From contig JAWQFJ010028266.1 in assembly GCA_034096865.1 (NCBI GenBank), positions 87,501 to 105,000 on the forward strand: a DNA stretch of 17,500 nucleotides, written 5' to 3'. Source of the DNA: Theodoxus fluviatilis (taxonomy: Eukaryota > Mollusca > Gastropoda > Cycloneritida > Neritidae). The position numbers and the translations under genes are program-made. Shown here piece by piece: positions 9,106-17,500 of the stretch (within the stretch, counting starts at the first letter, position 1; the number at the start of each line of letters is the position of its first letter). Below the pieces are notes generated by a model. That model made no database searches. It was not told the DNA's origin and was given only the letters and a program-made list of their open reading frames with translations.

Positions 9106-11300
9106 CCTTTTCGGGTGTTCTCTGGTCTTCTCTGGTCTTTTTGGGTCTTTTGGGGTCTTTTCGGGTGTCTTTTGGGGTCTTTTGGGGTCTTTTCGGGTCT
9201 TTTCGATAAAAATCACTGCCCTCTTTTGGGGTCTTTTTGGGTGTCTTTTCGGGTCTTCTCGGGTCTTTTCGGGTCTTCTTAGGTAATTTAGTGTCTTCTC
9301 GGGTCTTGTCTGGTCTTTTCGGGTCTTTTCATGTGTCTTTTCGGGTCTTTTCAGGTGTCTTTTCGGGTCTTTTCGATAAAAATCAATGGCAGTGACTTTT
9401 ATCGAAAAGACACGAAAAGACACCCGAAAAGACCCAAAAAGACACCTGAAAACACCCCAAAAGACCTGCAAAGACCCGAAAAGACACTAAATTACCTGAG
9501 TAGTCCCGAAAAGACCCGAGAAGACCCAAAACGACACCTCAAAAGACACCCGAAAAGACCCAACACGTCTTTACGGGTCTTTTCGATAAAAATCACTGCC
9601 TTCTTTTGATGTCTTTTCTTGTGTCTTTTCGGGTCTTTTCGGGTCTTCTCAGGTAATTCAGTGTCTTCTCGGGTCTTGTTGGGTCTTTTGGGGTCTTTTT
9701 ATGTGTCTTTTGGGGTCTTTTCGGGTGTCTTTTCGGGTCTTTTCAGGTCTTTTCGTTAAAAATCAATGGCAGTGATTTTTATCGAAAAGACACGAAAAGA
9801 CACCCGAAAAGACCCCAAAAGACACCTGAAAACACCCAAAAAGACCCGCAAAGACCCGAGAAGACACTAAATTACCTGAGAAGACTCGAAAGGACCCGAG
9901 AAGACCCAAAAAGACACCCCAAAAGACACCCAAAAAGACCCAAAACGTCTTTTCGGGTCTTTTCGATAAAAATCACTGCCCTCTTTTGGGGTCTTTTCGG
10001 GTGTCTTTTGGGGTTTTTTCGGGTCTTTTTGGGTCTTCTCAGGTAATTTAATGTCTCCTCGGGTCTTGTCTGGTCTTTTCGGGTCTTTTCATGTGTCTTT
10101 TCGGGTCTTTTCGGGTGTCTTTTCGGGTCTTTTCGATAAAATTCAATGGCAGTGATTTCTATCGAAAAGACACGAAAAGACACCCGAAAAGACCCCAAAA
10201 GACACCTGAAAACACCCAAAAAGACCCGCAAAGACCCGAGAAGACACTAAATTACCTGAGAAGACTCGAAAGGACCCGAGAAGACCCAAAAAGACACCCC
10301 AAAAGACACCCAAAAAGACCCAAAACGTCTTTTCGGGTCTTTTCGATAAAATTCACTGCCTTCTTTGGGGGTCTTTTCGGGTGTCCTTTTGGGTCTTCTC
10401 GGGTCTTTTCAGGTCTTCTCAGGTAATTTAATGTCTCCTCTGGTCTTTTCGGGTCTTTTCGGGTCTTTTCATGTGTCTTTTCGGGTCTTTTAGGGTGTCT
10501 TTTCGGGTCTTTTCGGGTCTTTTTGATAAAAATCACTGGCAGTGATTTTTATCGAAAAGACACGAAAAGACACCCGAAAAGACCCGAAAAGACACCTGAA
10601 AACACCCAAAAAGACCCGTAAAGACCCGAGAAGACACTAAATTAACTGAGAAGACTCGAAAGGACCCGAGAAGACGAAAAAACACACCCCAAAAGACACC
10701 CGAAAAGACCCAAAACGTCTTTTCGGGTCTTTTCGATAAAAATCACTGCCCTCTTTTGGGGTCTTTTCGGGTGTCTTTTGGGGTTTTTTCGGGTCTTTTC
10801 GGGTCTTCTCAGGTAATTTAATGTCTCCTCGGGTCTTGTCTGGTCTTTTCGGGTCTTTTCATGTGTCTTTTCGGGTCTTTTCGGGTGTCTTTTCGGGTCT
10901 TTTCGATAAAATTCAATGGCAGTGATTTCTATCGAAAAGACACGAAAAGACACCCGAAACGACCCGAACAAACACATGAAAACACCCCAAAAGACCCACA
11001 AAGACCCGAGAAAACACTGAATCACCTGAGAAGACCCGAAAAGACCCGAGAAGACCCAAAAAGACACCTCAAAAGACACCCGAAAAGACCCAAAACGTCT
11101 TTTTCGGTCTTTTCGATAAAAATCACTGGCCTCTTTTGGGGTTTTTGCGGGTGTCTTTTCGGGTCTATTCTGATCTTTTCGGGTCTTTTCGGGTCTTTTG
11201 GGGTCTTTTCGGGTGTCTTTTCAGGTCTTTTCGGGTCTTTTCGGTGTCTTTTCGGGTCTTTTCGGGTCTTTTCGGGTCTTTTCGATAAAAATCACTGCCG
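9106..11300. repeat. Right arm of the foldback block
   Basis: This is the inverted counterpart of the left arm, in the GGGTCTTTTC orientation at its outer end. It is longer than the left arm by about one 385-bp unit. Junctions with CAATGGCAGTG or CACTGGCAGTG are near 9383, 9763, 10143, 10533 and 10913, spaced about 380-390 bp; the alternating junctions CACTGCCCTCTTTTGGGG or CACTGCCTTC lie between them. The outermost 380 bp matches the reverse complement of 5733-6120 with only scattered differences. Confidence 0.9.
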
Positions 11301-14300
11301 AGTACCACAGTATTTCATCTACAAGTACATGGAGTACAAGGGGTGAGTACCAGCACTAAGGGGCTGTTTCATCTACAAGTACATGGAGTACAAGGGGTGA
11401 GTACCAGCACTAAGGGGCTGTTTCATCTACAAGTACATTGAGTACAAGGGGTGAGTACCAGCACTAAGGGGCTGTTTCATCTACAAGTACATTGAGTACA
11501 AGGGGTGAGTACCAGCACTAAGGGGCTGTTTCATCTACAAGTACATTGAGTACAAGGGGTGAGTACCAGCACTAAGGGGCTGTTTCATCTACAAGTACAT
11601 GGAGTACAAGGGGTGAGTACCAGCACTAAGGGGCTGTTTCATCTACAAGTACATGGAGTACAAGGGGTGAGTGGCAGCACTAAGGGGCTGTTTCATCTAC
11701 AAGTACATTGAGTACAAGGGGTGAGTACCAGCACTAAGGGCTGTTTCATCTACAAGTACATGGAGTACAAGGGGTGAGTACCAGCACTAAGGGGCTGTTT
11801 CATCTACAAGTACATTGAGTACAAGGGGTGAGTACCAGCACTAAGGGGCTGTTTCATCTACAAGTACATTGAGTACAAGGGGTGAGTACCAGCACTAAGG
11901 GGCTGTTTCATCTACAAGTACATTGAGTACAAGGGGTGAGTGGCTGCACTAAGGGGCTGTTTCATCTACAAGTACATGGAGTACAAGGGGTGAGTACCAG
12001 CACTAAGGGGCTGTTTCATCTACAAGTACATGGAGTACAAGGGGTGAGTACCAGCACTAAGGGGCTGTTTCATCTACAAGTACATGGAGTACAAGGGGTG
12101 AGTACCAGCACTAAGGGGCTGTTTCATCTACAAGTACATGGAGTACAAGGGGTGAGTACCAGCACTAAGGGGCTGTTTCATCTACAAGTACATTGAGTAC
12201 AAGGGGTGAGTACCAGCACTAAGGGGCTGTTTCATCTACAAGTACATGGAGTACAAGGGGTGAGTACCAGCACTAAGGGGCTGTTTCATCTACAAGTACA
12301 TTGAGTACAAGGGGTGAGTACCAGCACTAAGGGGCTGTTTCATCTACAAGTACATTGAGTACAAGGGGTGAGTACCAGCACTAAGGGGCTGTTTCATCTA
12401 CAAGTACATGGAGTACAAGGGGTGAGTACCAGCACTAAGGGGCTGTTTCATCTACAAGTACATGGAGTACAAGGGGTGAGTGGCTGCACTAAGGGGCTGT
12501 TTCATCTACAAGTACATTGAGTACAAGGGGTGAGTACCAGCACTAAGGGGCTGTTTCATCTACAAGTACATGGAGTACAAGGGGTGAGTACCAGCACTAA
12601 GGGGCTGTTTCATCTACAAGTACATTGAGTACAAGGGGTGAGTACCAGCACTAAGGGGCTGTTTCATCTACAAGTACATCGAGTACAAGGGGTGAGTGGC
12701 TGCACTAAGGGGCTGTTTCATCTACAAGTACATGGAGTACAAGGGGTGAGTACCAGCACTAAGGGGCTGTTTCATCTACAAGTACATGGAGTACAAGGGG
12801 TGAGTACCAGCACTAAGGGGCTGTTTCATCTACAAGTACATTGAGTACAAGGGGTGAGTACCAGCACTAAGGGGCTGTTTCATCTACAAGTACATGGAGT
12901 ACAAGGGGTGAGTACCAGCACTAAGGGGCTGTTTCATCTACAAGTACATGGAGTACAAGGGGTGAGTACCAGCACTAAGGGGCTGTTTCATCTACAAGTA
13001 CATTGAGTACAAGGGGTGAGTACCAGCACTAAGGGGCTGTTTCATCTACAAGTACATTGAGTACAAGGGGTGAGTACCAGCACTAAGGGGCTGTTTCATC
13101 TACAAGTACATTGAGTACAAGGGGTGAGTACCAGCACTAAGGGGCTGTTTCATCTACAAGTACATGGAGTACAAGGGGTGAGTACCAGCACTAAGGGGCT
13201 GTTTCATCTACAAGTACATGGAGTACAAGGGGTGAGTGGCTGCACTAAGGGGCTGTTTCATCTACAAGTACATTGAGTACAAGGGGTGAGTACCAGCACT
13301 AAGGGGCTGTTTCATCTACAAGTACATGGAGTACAAGGGGTGAGTACCAGCACTAAGGGGCTGTTTCATCTACAAGTACATTGAGTACAAGGGGTGAGTA
13401 CCAGCACTAAGGGGCTGTTTCATCTACAAGTACATTGAGTACAAGGGGTGAGTACCAGCACTAAGGGGCTGTTTCATCTACAAGTACATTGAGTACAAGG
13501 GGTGAGTACCAGCACTAAGGGGCTGTTTCATCTACAAGTACATGGAGTACAAGGGGTGAGTACCAGCACTAAGGGGCTGTTTCATCTACAAGTACATGGA
13601 GTACAAGGGGTGAGTGGCTGCACTAAGGGGCTGTTTCATCTACAAGTACATTGAGTACAAGGGGTGAGTACCAGCACTAAGGGTCTGTTTCATCTACAAG
13701 TACATGGAGTACAAGGGGTGAGTACCAGCACTAAGGGGCTGTTTCATCTACAAATACATTGAGTACAAGGGGTGAGTACCAGCACTAAGGGGCTGTTTCA
13801 TCTACAAGTACATTGAGTACAAGGGATGAGTACCAGCACTAAGGGACTGTTTCATCTACAAGTACATTGAGAACAAGGGGTGAGTGGCTGCACTAAGGGG
13901 CAGTTTCATCTAAAAGTACATGGAGTACAAGGGGTGGGTACCAGCACTAAGGGACTGTTTCATCTACAAGTACATGGAGTACAAGGGGTGAGTACCAGCA
14001 CGAAGGGGCTGTTTCATCTACAAGTACATGGAGTACAAGGGGTGAGTGGCTGCACTAAGGGGCTGTTACATCTACAAGTACATGGAGTACAAGGGATGAG
14101 TACCAGCACTAAGGGGCTGTTTCATCTACAAGTACATTGAGTACAAGGGGTGAGTACCAGCACTAAGGGGCTGTTTCATCTACAAGTACATGGAGTACAA
14201 GGGATGAGTACCAGCACTAAGGGGCTGTTTCATCTACAAGTACATTGAGTACAAGGGGTGAGTACCAGCACTAAGGGGCTGTTTCATCTACAAGTACATG

Positions 14301-14875
14301 GAGTACAAGGGGTGAGTGGCTGCACTAAGGGGCTGTTTCATCTACAAGTACATCAAGTACAAGGGGTGAGTGGCTGCACTAAGGGGCTGTTTCATCTACA
14401 AGTACATCGAGTACAAGGGGTGAGTGGCTGCACTAAGGGGCTGTTTCATCTACAAGTACATCGAGTACAAAGGGTGAGTGGCTGCACTAAGGGGCTGTTT
14501 CATCTACAAGTACATGGAGTACAAGGGGTGGGTACCAGCACTAAGAGGCTGTTTCATCTACAAGTACATCGAGTACACGGGGTGAGTGGCTGCACTAAGG
14601 GGCTGTTTCATCTACAAGTACATCGAGTACAAGGGGTGAGTGGCTGCACTAAGGGGCTGTTTCATCTACAAGTACATGGAGTACAAGGGGTGGGTACCAG
14701 CACTAAGAGGCTGTTTCATCTACAAGTACATGGAGTACAAGGGGTGAGTACCAGCACTAAGGGGCTGTTTCATCTACAAGTACATGGAGTACAAGAGGTG
14801 AGTGGCTGCACTAAGGGGCTGTTTCATCTACAAGTACATGGAGTACAAGGGGTGAGTGGCTGCACTAAGGGGCTG
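11301..14875 (+). repeat. 54-bp exon/splice-donor minisatellite, second block (about 66 units)
   Basis: This is the same 54-bp unit and orientation as the first block, beginning after a short damaged unit (AGTACCACAGTATTTCATC). From about 11340 to 13800 the ACCA form of the intron-like piece dominates and copies are nearly identical. From about 13800 to 14875 copies are more diverse, GGCT and ATCGAG forms return, and point changes appear, for example GGGTGGGTACC, GAGAACAAG and AAGAGGTGAG. Most units keep the GG|GTGAGT donor. A 240-codon plus-strand frame at 14258-14980 exists only because the ATTGAG variant, which gives a stop in that frame, is absent there. Confidence 0.95.
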
Positions 14876-14992
14876 TTGTCAATCGACAAGTACCACATGC
14901 TGACAAGGGTGCGTGAGTGGGCCCTGCCACTCAAGGGGCCTGTTTCCATCTACCAGTACCTCGTAGTAACAAGGGTGTGAGAGGACCCATGT
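14876..14992 (+). repeat. Two decayed end units of the 54-bp array
   Basis: After the last good unit the sequence still follows the repeat with many changes. It reads ACAAGTACCACATGCTGAC, ACAAGGGTGCGTGAGTGG, then AAGGGGCCTGTTTCCATCTA and ACAAGGGTGTGAGAGG. Spacing stays close to unit length, so these are probably old units at the array edge that escaped homogenisation. Confidence 0.7.
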
Positions 14993-15060
14993 AATGTGGG
15001 AGGGCTATCACGTTGAGAGAGACGCGAGAGAGAGAGAGATGAGAGAGAGCGAGCCGTAGA
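14993..15060. other. Short junction with GA repeat
   Basis: This is a brief unique stretch followed by an imperfect (GA)n run at about 15015-15050. It lies between the array end and the retrotransposon tail. No exon of the cotransporter is visible. Confidence 0.5.
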
Positions 15061-15086
15061 GAAACGAAACGAACCAACGAACGAAC
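15061..15086 (-). repeat. Tetranucleotide tail of the retrotransposon
   Basis: GAAACGAAAC and GAACCAACGAACGAAC on the plus strand correspond to a GTTC/TTCG-type repeated tail directly after the poly(A) signal on the minus strand. Such tails mark the 3' terminus where target-primed reverse transcription begins. Confidence 0.6.
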
Positions 15087-15092
15087 TTTATT
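15087..15092 (-). promoter_or_regulatory. Poly(A) signal AATAAA
   Basis: TTTATT on the plus strand is AATAAA on the minus strand. It is in the correct sense for the retrotransposon and sits immediately before its terminal tail. Confidence 0.6.
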
Positions 15093-15159
15093 TTACAAGG
15101 GTAGTGAATTAGGCAGTAGTGCCTTTCTTACATTCAGCCCTTGAGGCAAAATATTCAAT

Positions 15160-15703
<544 letters not shown>

Positions 15704-15900
15704 TATAATTATCGCAAGTATTATACATGTACAATTTCTTAAACATACTAAAAATGGGTAGATAGTGTACCAGAGAAGCAAAATTTAAAAATGGAACTTG
15801 AATCAACTACAATGACATATACATAAAAAACAATTTTCTAAACATCCAAATGTTAAAAACAAATAGCATACATGTAGGCCAAAGCCTCTTGGTGTACACT

Positions 15901-15923
15901 CCCTCCCCTACTCCCCCACCCCC
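15901..15923 (-). other. G-quadruplex motif in the retrotransposon 3' UTR
   Basis: The plus strand has four C-runs, so the element's sense (minus) strand reads GGGGGTGGGGG, AGTA, GGGG, A, GGG. This satisfies the four-run, short-loop quadruplex pattern. It is about 130 nt past the stop codon, in the sense strand of the element. Confidence 0.6.
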
Positions 15924-16053
15924 AATCAGCCGGAACCCCTCGATAGTTCAGCAGGGGTGGCCTGAAGTAAGCATATATGTGAGGGATGGACAATATACAC
16001 AAATACACACTTAGCCGTTCCACTGTCTAGACGCCAGATGAAAGCGTGGAAAA

Positions 16054-17500
16054 CTATGTCATAGGATGATGCCTGAGAATAATGCGAATTTTATCTTTGA
16101 ACATAGGCAAAGATTTGATACATTTTATGTCATCAGGCAGTGTATTCCACAGAGCAGCCCCAGAGTAAGATAGGCTCGATTTGAACAAATCAATGCGAGG
16201 CTGAGGCAGGAGAAATTTGTCACGACCTCTGAATGATGACTGCTCAAATAGTTTGGTTAGATATTCTGGTGTTCGGCCATCTTTTACCTTTTTCACAAGC
16301 ACACACTTATTGAGTTGCAGATGCTTATGGAGAGGCAAAATGTCAAGCATTTCCATTTTCCTTTCAGTGCTGAGAGATTTATTTGGGATCATAAGCTTAG
16401 AAGCTCTTCTGTAAAGTGAATTAACTCTCTTCAAATTAGCTTCACTACAGTTATCCCACAATGTTGATGCGTAATTGATGTGTGATATGATGTGGGCACT
16501 GAAAAAGATTTTGCAGGTTTCCGTGTCTACAAAGTGCCTCAGCTTTGACAGTAGAAAGAGATTTCTTGAAATCTTTTTGCACATTAGATTTATGTGTGAA
16601 TTCCAGTCTAACTGTTCGTCAATCATCACCCCAAGCACTTTGTGTTCTTTCACCTTTTCTATCGGCTCTGCATCAAGTGAGAGTGGGAGTGACAAAGGAT
16701 GTAGTTGATGTTTTTGCCTTGTGGTTATCACCATATACTTGGTTTTGGATGGGTTGAGGACCATATGATTTGAAAGACACCAGCAACATATTTCATCAAG
16801 ACTCTTTTGGAGTTTATCTGCCACAGTTTCGGTTGAGCTGTCCGCGATAGACAGCGTTGTATCATCTGCAAACATGTTGCATGAGACCTTTCTATCTGTG
16901 ATATGCAAGGGTAGGTCATTTATGAATAAGCAGAATAAAAGGGGGCCTAGTACAGATCCCTGTGGGACACCGGCTTTTAGAATACCATACTTGGAAACGT
17001 GCCCATCGAATTGGACACTTTGTTGTCGATTATCCAGGAATGACTGAAAAAACTTCACAGTCGTGTGACCATGAAAATAAAGAGCCAGTTTATCCAATAG
17101 TATGTCGTGATGTACCATGTCAAAGGCTTTTCTGAAATCTAGGAAGACAGATCCTATCACTTTCGAGGTGTTAATGGCGTGCAGCCAGGTGTCAATCAGG
17201 TGGGATAATGCAGTATGGCAGGAATGTTTTGGTCGGAAGCCCGATTGAAGGGGGTGAAGAAGACTGTGCCGATCAAGAAATGCCAACAGATGTTTGTGAA
17301 CGTGCTTTTCAATTGGTTTTGATAAAATTGATAGAACTGATATGGGTCGGAAGTCATCTAGACTTGTGGGAGTTTTCACTTTTGGTAGAGGGATAACTTT
17401 AGCTTTTTTCCATTCATCTGGGAAGTTTTGCTTGATAATGCACAAATTGTATATGTATGTGAGCGAGTCGATTACATATGGAAGAGAGAGAGCGAGAGAG
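16054..17500 (-). CDS. Reverse transcriptase of a non-LTR retrotransposon, 5' partial
   Basis: An uninterrupted frame of about 480 codons runs from the window edge to a TAG at 16056-16054. The usable ATG, and the endonuclease domain expected upstream, lie beyond the edge. A TTG at 17445 is in frame but is not the start: codons before it (YVIDSLTYIYNL) already match the family. Numbering from that TTG, motifs in order are PDEWKKAKVIPLPK (9-22), RPISVLS (33-39), SGFRPKHS (68-75), catalytic motif A LDFRKAFD (Asp103), GVPQGSVLGPLLF (159-171), and catalytic motif C FADD (192-195, Asp194-Asp195). It ends with the thumb and a C-terminal WNTLPDDIK block typical of CR1/L2/jockey-group proteins. Both catalytic Asp sites are intact, so the domain could be active. 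It would copy its own RNA at a nicked target. The exact clade is uncertain. Confidence 0.88.
   Translation of the reverse strand, partial: SLALSLPYVIDSLTYIYNLCIIKQNFPDEWKKAKVIPLPKVKTPTSLDDFRPISVLSILSKPIEKHVHKHLLAFLDRHSLLHPLQSGFRPKHSCHTALSHLIDTWLHAINTSKVIGSVFLDFRKAFDMVHHDILLDKLALYFHGHTTVKFFQSFLDNRQQSVQFDGHVSKYGILKAGVPQGSVLGPLLFCLFINDLPLHITDRKVSCNMFADDTTLSIADSSTETVADKLQKSLDEICCWCLSNHMVLNPSKTKYMVITTRQKHQLHPLSLPLSLDAEPIEKVKEHKVLGVMIDEQLDWNSHINLMCKKISRNLFLLSKLRHFVDTETCKIFFSAHIISHINYASTLWDNCSEANLKRVNSLYRRASKLMIPNKSLSTERKMEMLDILPLHKHLQLNKCVLVKKVKDGRTPEYLTKLFEQSSFRGRDKFLLPQPRIDLFKSSLSYSGAALWNTLPDDIKCIKSLPMFKDKIRIILRHHPMT

Larger units (their letters stand above)
5733..11300. mobile_element. Foldback-type insertion with long repetitive inverted arms
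   Basis: A 5.57-kb block interrupts the 54-bp array. It starts GGGCAGTGATTTTTATTG and ends CGATAAAAATCACTGCCG, so its termini are inverted. Both flanks read AGTACCAC (5725-5732 and 11301-11308), a possible 8-bp target duplication; part of that word is native to the array, so this is not certain. The two arms are collinear inverted copies: rare words such as GATCAGAATAGACCC, GGTGATTCAGTG and GCCATTGA recur in the same order and spacing from both outer ends. Architecture resembles Drosophila Foldback elements, whose arms are also tandem short repeats. CAGTG termini and an 8-bp duplication would suit a hAT- or P-like superfamily. No transposase frame is present, so it would be non-autonomous. 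Calling it one mobile unit is inference. Confidence 0.65.

Noticed and set aside
7467..9471. Very long Leu/Ser-rich minus-strand and Arg/Glu-rich plus-strand open frames (up to about 427 codons)
   Set aside because: They are translations of (GA)n/(TC)n repeats, open in several frames at once because the repeat lacks stop codons. There is no domain, codon structure or start context.
5725..11308. Treating AGTACCAC on both sides as proof of transposition
   Set aside because: AGTAC and AGTACCA are native to the 54-bp unit at two places, so only one to three bases of the match are truly informative. Retained as suggestive only.
5748..11346. Lys/Pro/Arg/Asp-rich basic frames (KRPEKTRKD-like) on both strands, resembling histone-tail-like proteins
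   Set aside because: They are translations of the 10-bp repeat CCCGAAAAGA and its complement; they stop and restart at every strand switch.
13232..13610. Link between the 378-bp higher-order period of the array and the 385-bp period of the foldback arms
   Set aside because: The sequences are unrelated and the foldback period varies from about 378 to 391, so the similar length is probably coincidence.
14258..14980. 240-codon plus-strand frame with an 18-residue repeat (STSTKGLFHLQVHGVQGV-like)
   Set aside because: It is an out-of-frame reading of the exon-derived array, open only where the ATTGAG variant is missing. The exon frame itself has TGA at each donor.

Overview
This is eukaryotic (metazoan) genomic DNA: spliced exons, kilobase-scale simple repeats and a non-LTR retrotransposon, with no bacterial gene organisation. 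The repeat style and the retrotransposon tail suggest a marine invertebrate, perhaps a mollusc, but that is only an impression. The backbone is part of a plus-strand gene for a KCC-type (SLC12 family) K-Cl cotransporter. Three consecutive exons are visible (589-689, 2238-2398, 4748-4879). They join in frame and cover the TM8/TM9 linker, TM9-TM10 and TM11-TM12. The gene runs off both ends; the next exon, the start of the cytoplasmic C-terminal domain, is not in the window.

Layout: 1-588 is upstream intron made of CA-rich simple sequence. Exon A follows, then intron 1 (690-2237), with two perfect CRE palindromes, a TG-rich tract and about 1.1 kb of unremarkable DNA. Exon B is followed by intron 2 (2399-4747), which is mostly a 30/31-bp minisatellite of about 62 units (2603-4502). 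Exon C ends at 4879. Its last 32 bases plus its splice donor are the first unit of a 54-bp tandem array that continues into intron 3 to about 14875 (about 16 + 66 copies, most carrying an intact GG|GTGAGT donor).

That array is interrupted at 5733-11300 by a 5.57-kb foldback-type insertion. Two long arms built of CCCGAAAAGA-like 10-bp repeats are inverted, collinear copies of each other around a 1.6-kb GA-rich centre. Its ends are CAGTGATTTTTAT, with a possible 8-bp target duplication AGTACCAC. From 15061 to the right edge lies a minus-strand jockey/CR1-like non-LTR retrotransposon: tetranucleotide tail, AATAAA signal, a GA/TC-rich 3' region with a G-quadruplex motif, and an undamaged reverse transcriptase reading frame (16054 to the window edge).

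The main surprise is the exon-derived minisatellite. One exon/intron boundary of a transporter gene has been copied in tandem about 80 times in sense orientation, and each unit could in principle be an in-frame 36-nt micro-exon. No other protein-coding gene is supported; the many long open frames in the repeats are artefacts of short-period tandem repetition.
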